Part shown: piece after piece, positions 54,728 to 64,000 of the stretch | Position numbering within the stretch: the stretch's first letter is position 1 | How the letters are laid out: every line of letters begins with the position of its first letter | Source of the DNA: an uncultured Alphaproteobacteria bacterium | Lineage (GTDB): Bacteria > Pseudomonadota > Alphaproteobacteria > Rhizobiales > Rhizobiaceae | DNA length: 64,000 nt | Direction: 5' to 3' | Assembly (NCBI GenBank): GCA_929200315.1 | Contig: CAKMZB010000001.1 | Coordinates: 1 to 64,000 of the forward strand | Made by a program: the position numbers and the translations under genes | The notes under the pieces: model-generated | Database searches by the model: none | What the model was told of the DNA's origin: nothing | The model's input: only the letters and a program-made list of their open reading frames with translations

Positions 54728-56474
54728 TGGACCGCGGTTGCTGTTCGGCAACCGGTTCTTTTGTGCCAGGTTTCGGCAAAGGCGGAAGGCCGTCGTTCAA
54801 CTTCTTCTCGATAGCTGCGATGGCATCTTCTTCCGGGTCGAGGGCAAGGGCGTGTCGCCACTGGAATTTCGCTTCCAGACGGCGATTTCCCCGCCAATAA
54901 GCATCTCCCAGATGATCGTTGATGGTTGGATCGCCCGGGCGCAGCTCCACGGCGCGCTCCAGTTCCAAAATCGCTTCAGGGAAGCGCTTGAGCTTGTAGT
55001 AAGCCCAACCAAGGGAATCGACGATGTAGCCGTCATTTGGGCGCTGATTGACGGCGCGACGGATCATATTGAGCGCTTCATTGACCTCGATGTCCATCTC
55101 AACCAGCGAATAACCGAGATAGTTGAGGACGCTTGGGTGATCCGGGTTCAGCACCAGCGATTTGCGGAAGGCAGCTTCTGCCTGCTCCCATTGCTTGGTG
55201 CGCTCATAGGCGATGCCCATGCGGTAGAAGAGGTTCCAGTGTCGCTGGTCGATGTCATCAAGTTGATCGACGCTGGCCTGATAGACCTTGGCGGCCTTGG
55301 CAAATTTCTCGTGGCGTGAGAGCACCGCGCCATAGGACATAGCTGCGACAAGGTCCGTTGGCCGTTCCAACAGCATGGCGCTGAGGCGTTTTTCAGCTTC
55401 TTTGGTATCGCCAAGCTCATCGTAATTGAGTGCGATTTCCAGCTGCGCGATGCGGTGATTGGGGGATTGTTTTGAGACGTCCTTGAACAGTTCATTGGCT
55501 TTTCTCAGCAAACCTTGCCGGTCCAGCAGCTCGGCGAGAGAGATCTTGATGAGCACGTCGTCGCGGGCAAGGACGCGGGCCATTTCCAGATAGATGCGCG
55601 CAATGTTGCCGCCGCCATCGCGGTTGAGCGCGGTGCCGAGGTTGAGGAAGACCTCTGCAGTACCGCGCCGGGCGCCGGAGATGAGTTTGGGCGTGCGCCC
55701 TTCCAGCACGTCGGCCTGAAGGGCTGCGACAGTGGGGTTCTCAGGCTGCACATCGCGAATGCGGCCAACAACGCGCTTGGCCTGATCCACATCACCAGCC
55801 ACCATCAGGGCAGTGATGTAAGCTTCCAGCGCGCGCAGGTAGGTTTCTCCGGAGGCCTGGGCTGCGGCGCGGTTGGCATAGGCTTCTTCCAGTCGCCGGA
55901 CGGCCTCGTCTGGGCGCTTGGCGGCAAGGGCAATGAGGCCGGAGTGGTATTGTGTAAACAGGTTGAACCAGGCCGGACCATCGAGATCATCGACGGTTGC
56001 CAGCGCCGCATCACTGTCACCGGCGCCTTGTTGCGCCCATGCCCGGATGAGACCTGCGATCAGACGATCGAGGGGACTTTGCCAATTGCGGTCGAGCTGC
56101 TCTTCGACACCGGCCCAGGACCGGGCTCGCATTTTGTCGACGGCCATAACGATGGTGACGAGTTCGGATGTATCATCCTTGTGGCGCAGCATATCGCCGA
56201 GTTTCACCGCATCCTCAAATTGACCATTGGTAATGTAAGCAAGGAAGGCCTTGAACTGCAGGTCTTCGTTGTCCGGATCTTGCTCCAACGCCTTGCGGAA
56301 GAAGGTACTTGCGGCCTCCGCATCGCGGTTGGTCGCGGCAACGCGGGCAGCAAGGTAGTTTCCGGCAAGGCTGTCCCCGGTTTTTGCTGAAATAGTCTCA
56401 TCGTCTTGTGTGGCAAAGGCGGGAGCGCTTGCAAAAGCTACTGCCAGCGCCAGGATCGTGGCCTTGAAGGTCAT
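54711..56474 (-). CDS. Secreted TPR-repeat protein
   Basis: A 587-residue protein with a signal peptide (cleavage near 21, APAFA then TQDDE) and at least eight TPR-like units, for example AEAAFRKSLVLNPDHPSVLN near 423 and AILELERAVELRPGDPTIND near 494. The C-terminal tail is Pro/Gln rich. It should act in the periplasm as a scaffold. Similar genes lie beside ispE in many alphaproteobacteria, without known role. Confidence 0.83.
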   Translation of the reverse strand: MTFKATILALAVAFASAPAFATQDDETISAKTGDSLAGNYLAARVAATNRDAEAASTFFRKALEQDPDNEDLQFKAFLAYITNGQFEDAVKLGDMLRHKDDTSELVTIVMAVDKMRARSWAGVEEQLDRNWQSPLDRLIAGLIRAWAQQGAGDSDAALATVDDLDGPAWFNLFTQYHSGLIALAAKRPDEAVRRLEEAYANRAAAQASGETYLRALEAYITALMVAGDVDQAKRVVGRIRDVQPENPTVAALQADVLEGRTPKLISGARRGTAEVFLNLGTALNRDGGGNIARIYLEMARVLARDDVLIKISLAELLDRQGLLRKANELFKDVSKQSPNHRIAQLEIALNYDELGDTKEAEKRLSAMLLERPTDLVAAMSYGAVLSRHEKFAKAAKVYQASVDQLDDIDQRHWNLFYRMGIAYERTKQWEQAEAAFRKSLVLNPDHPSVLNYLGYSLVEMDIEVNEALNMIRRAVNQRPNDGYIVDSLGWAYYKLKRFPEAILELERAVELRPGDPTINDHLGDAYWRGNRRLEAKFQWRHALALDPEEDAIAAIEKKLNDGLPPLPKPGTKEPVAEQQPRSSGDNG

Positions 56475-56527
56475 GCGGCGAAATCCTGTTGTTGGGGGCC
56501 TGTCGGGCGAAAGAGCGGAGCGGTCAT

Positions 56528-57568
56528 TTAAGACACACGAGCAATGCAGAAATCCACCACCCGTTCCAGCGCATCGCGCATAGAGGAGGAGGGAAGGGGC
56601 GATAATGCGGCCTTGGCCTGTTCGCCGTAGGCGCGGGCGCGCTCGACGGTGTCTTCAATGGCATTGTGCTTTGCGAGCAAACCGGTTGCCTTGCGCAGAG
56701 CTGTCGCATCTGCCGCGTCGCTCTCCATCGATGCGCGCCAGAAGGCCTGCTCGCTTTCATCTGCGCGCTGATAAGCAAGAAGCACTGGCAGGGTGATTTT
56801 GCCCTCGTAGAAATCGTCTCCGACATTCTTGCCAAGGGCGTCGCGGGTGCCACCGTAATCCAGCGCATCATCGACAAGCTGGAAGGCAATGCCCAGGCTG
56901 TCTCCGAAATCGCGAAGTGCGGCGCGGTGGGCGGCGGGGGCGTTGGCGAGGATCGGGCCGACTTCGGCGGCCGCTGCAAAGAGCGCAGCCGTCTTGGAGC
57001 GCACAATGGTAAGGTAATCGTCCTCGCTGGTTTCCATGCTCTGTGCGGCGGCAAGCTGCATCACTTCGCCCTCGGCGATCACCGTTGAGGCGTGGGAGAG
57101 AACATCAAGTGCGTCCATGGAACCGGCATCCACCATCATGCGGAAGGCCTGGCCAAGGAGAAAATCACCCACCAGCACGCTCGCCTGATTGCCCCAGACC
57201 ATGCGGGCGGCCTGTTTGCCGCGGCGCATGTCGCTTTCGTCCACCACATCATCATGCAGCAGCGTTGCGGTGTGCATGAACTCGACAGCAGCAGCGAGGG
57301 TGATGTGATGCTCACCATCGTAGCCGCAAAGCTGCGCCGCAGAGAGTGTAAGCATAGGTCGCAGGCGTTTGCCGCCGGAATCGATGAGATGCTTCGCCAC
57401 TTCCGGGATCATCTGCACGTCGGACCCGGTTTTGGAGAGGATAAGTGTGTTTACCCGCTCCATGTCCGCGCGAGTAAGGCGCACGAGCGCGTCCACGCTA
57501 ACCCGCTCCGGAGCCGGCGCGGGCGTCGTCCGATCCTCGCTGTGAAGGGCAACGCCCATGAAACTCAT
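56528..57568 (-). CDS. ispB: Polyprenyl diphosphate synthase (ubiquinone side chain)
   Basis: A 346-residue trans-prenyltransferase. The first aspartate-rich motif is DDVVD at 106-110 (LLHDDVVDESDMRRG), GKRLRP is at 66-71, and the second motif is QLVDDALDYGG near 228. It would extend IPP units to the octa- or decaprenyl chain of ubiquinone; chain length cannot be read safely. It is the first gene of the minus-strand run and is divergent from the DUF2007 gene. Confidence 0.88.
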   Translation of the reverse strand: MSFMGVALHSEDRTTPAPAPERVSVDALVRLTRADMERVNTLILSKTGSDVQMIPEVAKHLIDSGGKRLRPMLTLSAAQLCGYDGEHHITLAAAVEFMHTATLLHDDVVDESDMRRGKQAARMVWGNQASVLVGDFLLGQAFRMMVDAGSMDALDVLSHASTVIAEGEVMQLAAAQSMETSEDDYLTIVRSKTAALFAAAAEVGPILANAPAAHRAALRDFGDSLGIAFQLVDDALDYGGTRDALGKNVGDDFYEGKITLPVLLAYQRADESEQAFWRASMESDAADATALRKATGLLAKHNAIEDTVERARAYGEQAKAALSPLPSSSMRDALERVVDFCIARVS

Positions 57569-57684
57569 CTCGAAAAGTGCATCTGTACTGTTTTAGGCAG
57601 CGCAAGGCCCCGCTACAAGACGGCACTACCGCGCAGCGCCGCCTTTTCCATTGCGCTTGGTGGTGCCTCGCGGCAAATTGAGGC

Positions 57685-57924
57685 ATGGAAGAGCTGCTGC
57701 GCACCAACAACGCCGTCACAATCTCCTTCGTGGAGAGCCTGCTTCAGGAAGCGCAGATCACCCATTTCGTGGCTGATGATCATATGAGTGTCCTCGACGG
57801 TTCGCTCGGCATTCTGCCGCGCCGTATCATGGTTGACACTGACAGCTTCCACCGTGCGCGGCGCTTGATGGAGGATGCGGGGCTTGGTGCAGAATTGCCA
57901 GAAAAGCCCGTTCGTCCGGTATGA
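57685..57924 (+). CDS. DUF2007 (putative signal-transducing) small protein
   Basis: A 79-residue protein beginning MEELLRTNNAVTISFVESLL, typical of DUF2007, and followed by the GILPRRIMVD strand. These PII-like small domains have no established function. The gene overlaps the methyltransferase by ATGA and is conserved in this position in related genomes as far as I recall. Confidence 0.8.
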   Translation: MEELLRTNNAVTISFVESLLQEAQITHFVADDHMSVLDGSLGILPRRIMVDTDSFHRARRLMEDAGLGAELPEKPVRPV

Positions 57925-58700
57925 ATGCAACGACGATTGACGGTTTTCTCGATAATACCTTTGCCGTCCTTCAACCAAGCGAAAAGGCGCACCGGGCCGG
58001 TCTCGACGCAATGCTGCTCGCTGCTTGTCTGGATGGGCTTGGAACCGCACGTGTTATGGATTTCGGCGCGGGTTGCGGTGCTGCCGGATTTGCAGTGGCA
58101 CAGCGCAACAGCCAAGCCACTGTCACGCTGGTTGAGCGCGACGGTGGCATGGCGGAGCTCGCCCGCGGTTCGCTGGAGCTTGAGCAAACGGCGCATCTGG
58201 CGGACAGGGTAGTGGTGCTTGAAGCCGATTTGACGGCGCGCGGTGCGGAGGGCTTGCCGCCAGATAGTTGCGATCATGTCCTTGCCAACCCGCCCTACAA
58301 TGATTCCGCGTTTCAGCTTTCGCCCAACGAGCAGCGCGCAGCTGCTCACGCGATGGGAGAAGAGGAAGCGTCATTTGAAACCTGGCTGCGAACCGCCTCT
58401 CGGGTCATTTGCAATGGCGGATCCATGACGATGATCGTCCGCCCGCAAAGTCTTGCTGCGATTCTGGCGGCTATGGAGGGCCGGTTTGGAGGGATTTGCG
58501 TAAAACCTGTTCATCCCAAGGCGGGCAAGGTCGCGAGCCGGATTCTGGTGCAAGGCGTGCGCGGGCGGCGGGCACCGCTCAGCCTTTTGCCGCCGCTCAT
58601 CCTCCACGGTGATGATGGTGCCTACTTACCAGAAGCTGACGCTATCCTGCGCGGACGCAACTCCATTGCGATGACACCTTGCAATCGCACCAAAGGCTGA
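57921..58700 (+). CDS. TrmN6-like methyltransferase (tRNA1Val A37-N6 type)
   Basis: A 259-residue class I methyltransferase. The SAM loop DFGAGCGAAG is near 47-56 and the N6-adenine/glutamine catalytic motif NPPYND is near 122-127. Similarity is to tRNA1(Val) N6-adenosine methyltransferases. The substrate could also be another RNA or protein amide. Coupled to the DUF2007 gene. Confidence 0.82.
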   Translation: MNATTIDGFLDNTFAVLQPSEKAHRAGLDAMLLAACLDGLGTARVMDFGAGCGAAGFAVAQRNSQATVTLVERDGGMAELARGSLELEQTAHLADRVVVLEADLTARGAEGLPPDSCDHVLANPPYNDSAFQLSPNEQRAAAHAMGEEEASFETWLRTASRVICNGGSMTMIVRPQSLAAILAAMEGRFGGICVKPVHPKAGKVASRILVQGVRGRRAPLSLLPPLILHGDDGAYLPEADAILRGRNSIAMTPCNRTKG

Positions 58701-58736
58701 CCACTTCACGCCAAAGCGAAATCTCGGACAAACGCC

Positions 58737-59582
58737 TTGGCCTTCTCCCTCAAAACCCTTCTTCCCAAACGTCTGCGCAGCAATACTGTCACGATTCCTG
58801 TGGTGCGGATGAGCGGAGCGATTATGGCCGGATCCTCGCCCCTGCGCTCCTCTCTCAACCTCTCGGCGGTCGCCGGGACGCTGGAGAAAGCTTTTTCCGC
58901 CTCCGCACCCGCCGTCGCGATCTCAGTCAACTCACCAGGCGGCTCTCCGGTGCAGTCGCGCCTGATCTACCAGCGCATCCGCGATCTTGCAGCTGAGAAG
59001 AAAAAGAAGGTCCACGTCTTCTGCGAAGATGCGGCGGCTTCCGGCGGCTATATGATCGCTTGCGCCGGGGACGACATCACCGCCGACCCGTCCTCCATTG
59101 TCGGCTCCATCGGCGTTATTTCCGCCTCCTTCGGCTTTGAAAAAGCTATCGAAAAGCTCGGGGTCGAGCGCCGTCTTTATACAGCGGGGGACAACAAATC
59201 CGTTCTCGACCCGTTCAAACCGGCGCAGAAGGGCGACATCGCGCGGCTAAAGGCGCTGCAACTCGACATTCACCAGGTCTTTATCGACCTTGTGAAAGAA
59301 AGCCGCGGCGACCGCCTTGCCGATGACAAAGACATTTTTACCGGCCTTTTCTGGACTGGCGGGCGCGCGAAGGAGCTGGGTTTGGTCGACGAGATCGGCG
59401 ATCTGCGCACCATTTTGAAGCAGCGCTATGGGCCGAAGACCAGACTGCAGGTCATCGAACCCAAGAAGGGCTTGTTCGGCCGCCGCTCTCTCTCCGGCAT
59501 TGGCGCGATTGGCGATGCGGCGACCGAACGGCTTGTCGCGACTGTCGAAGAGCGCGCCTTGTGGAGCCGGATCGGACTTTGA
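58737..59582 (+). CDS. S49-family serine peptidase (SppA-like, short form)
   Basis: A 281-residue single-domain S49 peptidase. The nucleophile Ser102 is in DAAASGGYM and the general base Lys154 in GDNKSVLDPF. NSPGGSPVQS near 65-74 is the substrate-binding strand. There is no clear signal peptide or N-terminal membrane helix, so it may act inside the cell or at the inner membrane surface. The start is TTG at 58737, with conserved sequence from the first residues. Confidence 0.85.
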   Translation: MAFSLKTLLPKRLRSNTVTIPVVRMSGAIMAGSSPLRSSLNLSAVAGTLEKAFSASAPAVAISVNSPGGSPVQSRLIYQRIRDLAAEKKKKVHVFCEDAAASGGYMIACAGDDITADPSSIVGSIGVISASFGFEKAIEKLGVERRLYTAGDNKSVLDPFKPAQKGDIARLKALQLDIHQVFIDLVKESRGDRLADDKDIFTGLFWTGGRAKELGLVDEIGDLRTILKQRYGPKTRLQVIEPKKGLFGRRSLSGIGAIGDAATERLVATVEERALWSRIGL

Positions 59583-59617
59583 TAGTCTGAGACTGGTTGA
59601 AAAGCGGAAGCGCGCAG

Positions 59618-59794
59618 ATGGTTCCTCTCCTTGCAGCAATTGGTATTGGCGGCGTCGCTTACGTGGCCATCACATCGTTCAAGAAGCGATGGGATGAGTT
59701 GCAGGCCGAAGAACGCGCCCGCACCAAGGACCCGCAATCTGCCGGTGAGTTGGAGCAGGACCCCGAAACCGGGCGTTACCGGCCAAAGAAGTAG
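59618..59794 (+). CDS. Small single-helix membrane protein
   Basis: A 58-residue protein with one hydrophobic helix at the N-terminus (MVPLLAAIGIGGVAYVAITS) and a charged tail ending DPETGRYRPKK. GGAAG lies 7 bases before the ATG. It is not recognisable, but codon use, spacing and the peptidase neighbour support a real gene. Confidence 0.65.
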   Translation: MVPLLAAIGIGGVAYVAITSFKKRWDELQAEERARTKDPQSAGELEQDPETGRYRPKK

Positions 59795-59881
59795 CCTCTC
59801 AACGCAGCCTTGCGGGTTGATTGGCACAACGCCGCGTGCGAACCGGTGGGCCGTCTTTCAAACCGCGCCGTCGGCCCCGCC

Positions 59882-60811
59882 ATGTCCCATGATCCAAAGA
59901 CGTCCTTCCAAGGGCTCATCCTGACCCTGCATGACTATTGGGCAAAGCATGGTTGTGTGATCCTCCAGCCCTACGACATGGAAGTCGGCGCGGGCACATT
60001 CCACCCGGCAACGACTCTGCGGGCGCTCGGGCCGAAACCATGGAAAGCCGCCTATGTGCAGCCCTCCCGCCGCCCCACCGACGGGCGTTATGGGGAAAGC
60101 CCCAATCGCTTGCAGCACTATTATCAGTACCAGGTGCTGTTGAAGCCCTCTCCGCCAAGCCTGCAGGACCTCTATCTCGGCTCGCTTGATGCGATTGGCA
60201 TCGACCCGAAGCTCCACGACATCCGCTTTGTTGAAGATGATTGGGAAAGCCCGACGCTGGGCGCGTGGGGCCTGGGTTGGGAAGTGTGGTGCGACGGGAT
60301 GGAAGTCTCTCAGTTCACCTATTTTCAGCAGGTCTGCGGCTTCCCCTGTCAACCGGCTTCAGGTGAGCTGACCTACGGGCTGGAGCGGATTGCTATGTAT
60401 GTTCAGGGTGTTGATGACGTTTACGATCTGAACTTCAACGGCGGTACGGGCGCCGATCGGATGAGTTATGGCGATGTCTTCAAACAGTCCGAGCGGGAAT
60501 ATTCGCGCTGGAACTTCGACGTGGCCGATACGCAAATCCTCTTCCGTCATTTCGAGGACGCGGAGGCCGAGTGCCAGTGCATTCTGGCCGCTGAGCCCGT
60601 TGATCCCAAGAAGGGTCAGGCCATCGTCATGGCTCATCCTGCTTACGACCAGTGCATCAAGGCCAGCCATGCCTTCAACCTGCTAGATGCTCGCGGCGTT
60701 ATCTCCGTGACGGAGCGGCAGAGCTACATTCTGCGCGTTCGCACCCTCGCGAAGGCCTGTGGTGAGGCTTTTCTCGCGACGGAGTGGGGCGGGGGCCCAG
60801 CCGAAAAATAA
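59882..60811 (+). CDS. glyQ: Glycyl-tRNA synthetase alpha subunit
   Basis: A 309-residue alpha subunit of the bacterial heterotetrameric Gly[15 protein letters not shown] near 40-52, [15 protein letters not shown] near 61-75 and QVSGFPCQPVS-like [24 protein letters not shown] hold the adenylation site. The start ATG at 59882 fits the conserved SFQGLILTL opening. The beta subunit gene begins 2.7 kb downstream, after lemA and a DUF2207 gene. Confidence 0.95.
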   Translation: MSHDPKTSFQGLILTLHDYWAKHGCVILQPYDMEVGAGTFHPATTLRALGPKPWKAAYVQPSRRPTDGRYGESPNRLQHYYQYQVLLKPSPPSLQDLYLGSLDAIGIDPKLHDIRFVEDDWESPTLGAWGLGWEVWCDGMEVSQFTYFQQVCGFPCQPASGELTYGLERIAMYVQGVDDVYDLNFNGGTGADRMSYGDVFKQSEREYSRWNFDVADTQILFRHFEDAEAECQCILAAEPVDPKKGQAIVMAHPAYDQCIKASHAFNLLDARGVISVTERQSYILRVRTLAKACGEAFLATEWGGGPAEK

Positions 60812-60900
60812 GGCAAACTGTCCAAATGATGTGACATTTGGAAGATCTGCAAATAGCGTCCGCTCATTCGCGGTTTCTACCGCTTGGAAAAGGAAAAGAA

Positions 60901-61473
60901 ATGTTCGGAATGGGGACTTCTGCTATCGTAGCCATTGTGGCGGCCGCGTATTTTGCGATCAAGATCTACAACGGCCTTGTCCGTGCCCGGCAGATGGTGC
61001 GGGAAGGTTGGAGTGGGATCGATGTTCAGCTCAAGCGCCGTGCCGATCTGATCCCCAATCTGGTGGAAACCGTCAAAGGCTATGCGGGCCACGAAAGTGA
61101 CACGCTGGCCGAAGTCACCGCCATGCGCACCCGCGCTCAATCTGTACCCGAAGGTGATGTTGCCGGTCGTGCGCAAGCCGAGGGGATGCTCGGCATGGCT
61201 CTGGGCCGCCTGATGGCGGTTGCAGAGTCCTATCCGGACCTGAAAGCCAATGAGAATTTCCTCGACCTTCAGCAGACGCTCGACAAGATTGAAGGCGAAG
61301 TTCAGATGGCCCGCCGCTATTACAATGGCTCCGCGCGTGATCTGAACGTTAAGGTCGAGAGTTTTCCATCCAACATCGTCGCCAACATCTTTGATTTCCA
61401 ACAGGCTGACTATTTCGAAATCGAAGATGCGGGTGATCGGGAGGCCCCCCAGGTAACCTTCGGCAAAGAGTAA
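60901..61473 (+). CDS. lemA: LemA-family protein
   Basis: A 190-residue LemA protein. One N-terminal helix ([20 protein letters not shown]) and the [19 protein letters not shown] signature near 48-66 are present, with the YNGSARDLN motif near 141. The topology puts the helical domain outside the membrane. LemA genes usually pair with DUF2207/TPM-type membrane proteins, as here. GGAAAAGGA precedes the ATG at 60901. Confidence 0.9.
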   Translation: MFGMGTSAIVAIVAAAYFAIKIYNGLVRARQMVREGWSGIDVQLKRRADLIPNLVETVKGYAGHESDTLAEVTAMRTRAQSVPEGDVAGRAQAEGMLGMALGRLMAVAESYPDLKANENFLDLQQTLDKIEGEVQMARRYYNGSARDLNVKVESFPSNIVANIFDFQQADYFEIEDAGDREAPQVTFGKE

Positions 61474-61484
61474 GATTGCTGGGA

Positions 61485-63419
61485 ATGCGATCAGCCGTCA
61501 CATATCTTGTCGCACTGCTTGGGCTGTGCCTGGCCGTCGGCGTGTCGGTCGCGCAGGAGCGCATCCTCAATTTTGACAGTGTTGTCGAAGTGCAGGCTGA
61601 TGGGGCTTATCGGGTCACAGAAACCATTCGCGTCCGTGCGGAAGGCAACAACATTCGTCGCGGCATCTACCGTGATTTTCCGCTGGTCTTTGAGGGTGCG
61701 GACGGGCGCGAGCGCAAAGTTGATTTTGAGCTGACCAGCGCGATGCGGGACGGAGTGCCGGAAAATTCCCGCATCGAGACAGCATCGCGGGCTTTGCGCA
61801 TCTATCTTGGCAGGGCGGACGTTCTCCTTACGCCCGGTATCTACATCTATCGCATTACCTACGAGACCGACCGCCAGCTTCGGCGTTTTGACAACCATGA
61901 TGAAGTCTATTGGAACGTCACGGGCAATGATTGGGCTTTTCCCATCGAAAAGGCCTCGGCGCTGATCACCTTACCTCAAGGTGGTGAAGTGGAAGGCTTG
62001 GCCGCCTTTACCGGCTATTTCGGCTCCACCGAGGCGAACGCAACCTCTCGCATCACACGAGAGGGGCAGGCCGCCTATTTTGAGACGAGCGGTCCGCTTG
62101 GGCGCAACGAAGGACTGACCGTCGCGGTCAAATTCCAGAAGGGAATTGTCCCCCAGCCTGGATTTTTGAAGCGGTTCGGCTGGTTTTTGCAGGATTTTGC
62201 CGGCGAGGTTGTCGTCATTTCCGGCGCACTTCTTGTGCTGCTAATCTACTGGTTTTCCTGGGACAAAGTCGGGCGCGATCCACCCGTTGGGGTCATGGTG
62301 CCGCGGTGGGACGCGCCCGATGATGTCTCGCCAGCATTAGCAAATTACATTGAAAACAAAGGGTTGAGCGGGCGCGGTTTTACCGCTCTTTCCGCCGCGG
62401 CGCTCAACCTGGCCGTGAAAGGGCTGATCAACGTCGACAATAGCGACGAAAAGATCATTCTTGAAAACGTCAGCGAAGAAGAAGTCAGTGACCTTCCTGG
62501 CGGAGAGCGCGTGCTTGTGGAGCGTATCAGAGCCGCTGGCGGGAATTTTGAGATTGCCAAGGACAACAGCGTTTCTGTGAAGCTTGTTGCTAGCTCATTT
62601 GCCTCCGCAATGGAGGGCGAGCACCGCTCGGTCTATTACAAGGCGAATTTCCTTAATCTGATCCCCGGCATTGTGCTGAGCATCGTGACAATCATCGCGA
62701 TGTTCGTGTTTGGCAATGTGGCAGCTCTGCTCGATGGGGCTATGGTTCCAGTTCTGGTGCTCGGCATCATGGCAACGATTTTCGGCGCAACTGCCATCAA
62801 AAACTTCACCTCCGGCGGCGTCTCGGCGAAAATCAAAGGCATTTTGGCTTTCGCAGCCGTGATTATGTCCGCGCTGCCTTTTGCTGCCGGTGCGTTTTCA
62901 TCCGTATCAGACTTTATTGCCCGCCCGTTCCTGCTGTCTGCTCTGCTGGCGCTTGCTGTCATCAACATCGTCTTCTTCTTCATCATGGGCGCACCGACAC
63001 AGCTTGGGCGCAAACGGATGGATGAGCTTGCCGGATTGAAGCGTTATCTTACGGTTGCTGAGGCGGACCGCATGAACATGACCGGCGTGCCGCTGATGAG
63101 CCCTTCTCACTATGAAACCCTACTCCCCTACGCTGTGGCGCTGGGGGTGGAGAAACAATGGTCTGCGACTTTCCAAACCTGGCTCGCAGCCGCTGTTGCA
63201 GCGGGCGCGACCGCCGCAACTTATTCCGGGCCATCATGGTATCGCGGAAACTCGTTCAACCCGGACAGTATCGCAGATAGCATTGGTGGAATCGGTTCAT
63301 CCATCGCCAATTCCATGACGCAATCCATGCCTGCGCCAAAGTCTTCGTCCTCCGGTTTTTCAGGTGGTGGAGGCTCTTCCGGCGGTGGTGGAGGTGGCGG
63401 AGGCGGCGGAGGTTGGTGA
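61485..63419 (+). CDS. DUF2207 membrane protein with Gly-rich C-terminus
   Basis: A 644-residue protein. A signal peptide (cleavage near 23, VSVA then QERIL) leads an extracytoplasmic beta-rich domain. A membrane helix near 240 follows, then a cytoplasmic domain, then a cluster of helices from about 390 to 500. The tail is [10 protein letters not shown] followed by a run of glycines and a final Trp, common in LemA partners. I choose the ATG at 61485; TTG at 61476 is possible. Function is unknown, probably envelope maintenance with LemA. Confidence 0.83.
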   Translation: MRSAVTYLVALLGLCLAVGVSVAQERILNFDSVVEVQADGAYRVTETIRVRAEGNNIRRGIYRDFPLVFEGADGRERKVDFELTSAMRDGVPENSRIETASRALRIYLGRADVLLTPGIYIYRITYETDRQLRRFDNHDEVYWNVTGNDWAFPIEKASALITLPQGGEVEGLAAFTGYFGSTEANATSRITREGQAAYFETSGPLGRNEGLTVAVKFQKGIVPQPGFLKRFGWFLQDFAGEVVVISGALLVLLIYWFSWDKVGRDPPVGVMVPRWDAPDDVSPALANYIENKGLSGRGFTALSAAALNLAVKGLINVDNSDEKIILENVSEEEVSDLPGGERVLVERIRAAGGNFEIAKDNSVSVKLVASSFASAMEGEHRSVYYKANFLNLIPGIVLSIVTIIAMFVFGNVAALLDGAMVPVLVLGIMATIFGATAIKNFTSGGVSAKIKGILAFAAVIMSALPFAAGAFSSVSDFIARPFLLSALLALAVINIVFFFIMGAPTQLGRKRMDELAGLKRYLTVAEADRMNMTGVPLMSPSHYETLLPYAVALGVEKQWSATFQTWLAAAVAAGATAATYSGPSWYRGNSFNPDSIADSIGGIGSSIANSMTQSMPAPKSSSSGFSGGGGSSGGGGGGGGGGGW

Positions 63420-63475
63420 CAAGCCGATTTGTCCCTTGCTAAGGGCTGCTCACCAAACACGGCGAAACCGATCTC

Positions 63476-64000
63476 ATGCCTGATCTTTTGTTTGAACTCT
63501 TTAGCGAAGAAATCCCCGCCCGCATGCAGCGTAAGGCGGCTGGTGATCTGCGCAAGCTCGTCACCGACGCGCTGGTGGATGCCGGGCTGACCTATGAGGG
63601 CGCGCGGGAATACTGGACCCCGCGCCGTCTTGTGCTGGACCTGCGTGGACTGACATCTGCGTCCAAAGATGTACGTGAAGAACGCAAAGGCCCACGCACC
63701 GATGCGCCTGTGAAGGCGATTGAGGGTTTTCTGCGCGGAGCAGGCCTGTCCTCGATAGACGAGGCGGAAACGCGCGAAGACCCCAAGAAAGGCAGTTTTT
63801 ACGTCGCTACAATCGTGAAGCCGGGCCGTCCGGCCGCCGATATTCTGGCGGATATTTTGCCTAGTATAATCGAGAATTTCCCTTGGCCGAAATCCATGCG
63901 CTGGGGCGCGACCTCCAGTGAGGCGGGGTCGCTTAAATGGGTGCGCCCGCTGCAATCGATTCTGTGCACATTTGGACCGGAAACTGAGGAGCCTGAGGTT
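63476..64000 (+). CDS. glyS: Glycyl-tRNA synthetase beta subunit (N-terminal part)
   Basis: The frame from the ATG at 63476 stays open to the window end (175 codons). It begins [18 protein letters not shown], the standard opening of GlyS, followed by [14 protein letters not shown] and PWPKSMRWG near 140. The beta subunit binds tRNA-Gly. Only about a quarter of the gene is in the window. Confidence 0.93.
   Translation, partial: MPDLLFELFSEEIPARMQRKAAGDLRKLVTDALVDAGLTYEGAREYWTPRRLVLDLRGLTSASKDVREERKGPRTDAPVKAIEGFLRGAGLSSIDEAETREDPKKGSFYVATIVKPGRPAADILADILPSIIENFPWPKSMRWGATSSEAGSLKWVRPLQSILCTFGPETEEPEV

Noticed and set aside
63360-63416. Repeat element in the GGT/GGC-rich tract
   Set aside because: It is the Gly-rich coding tail of the DUF2207 protein, which is typical of that family.
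1-64000. CRISPR array, rRNA operon, prophage or replication origin
   Set aside because: No regularly spaced repeats, rRNA sequence, phage structural genes or origin-type DnaA box cluster were seen.

Overview
The window looks like a chromosomal segment of an alphaproteobacterium. The evidence is the split Fo gene order atpI-atpB-atpE-b'-b with no F1 genes attached, the separate glyQ and glyS genes, a GTTC-N7-GTTC type LexA box, the many ATGA-coupled starts, and the overall protein flavour. I cannot fix the genus. Two accessory catabolic regions (about 0.2-13.4 kb and 13.8-32.2 kb) lie to the left of a tRNA-Gln(CTG). Housekeeping genes fill the right half.

Region A (196-13370, plus strand) is a tightly coupled operon for aerobic CoA-thioester breakdown of an aromatic acid, most likely 2-aminobenzoate (anthranilate). 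It encodes a fused flavin monooxygenase/Old-Yellow-Enzyme reductase, an SDR dehydrogenase, a MarR regulator, a crotonase, an acyl-CoA dehydrogenase, an aryl-CoA ligase, a stand-alone RAM-domain protein and a five-part branched-chain-type ABC importer. A RidA-like protein and a kynurenine-formamidase-like hydrolase end it. A 20-bp near-perfect palindrome upstream is a candidate operator for the MarR protein. The RidA protein lacks the usual substrate-carboxylate arginine, which fits an enamine CoA thioester as substrate.

Region B (13804-32188) is the most unusual part. A minus-strand run of 15 genes encodes a CUT1-type sugar-like ABC importer, four NTF2/SnoaL-like proteins, a GMC oxidoreductase, a histidinol-dehydrogenase-like enzyme, an SDR, a LacI regulator, a bicupin, a MetE-C-terminal-like zinc protein, an alpha/beta hydrolase and an RraA-type aldolase. 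A divergent pair encodes a fifth NTF2-like protein and a COG3618 amidohydrolase. The divergent promoter region holds two TGCA-N2-CG-N2-TGCA sites that fit a LacI-family operator. I do not recognise the pathway. It is the best candidate here for an undescribed system.

Region C (32825-64000) is core genome: tRNA-Gln, ppx, rlmE, guaB, MAPEG, rsmB, tspO and guaA. An AT-rich foreign patch (OafA-type acyltransferase, a decayed nnrU copy, a methyltransferase) follows, then intact nnrU, a TPR protein, der, a SleB-type hydrolase and the Fo genes. On the minus strand come rnhB, a LexA-boxed radical SAM gene, moaB, ispE, a TPR protein and a polyprenyl synthase. The window ends on the plus strand with a DUF2007 gene, a TrmN6-like methyltransferase, an S49 peptidase, glyQ, lemA, a DUF2207 gene and the start of glyS, which runs off the end.
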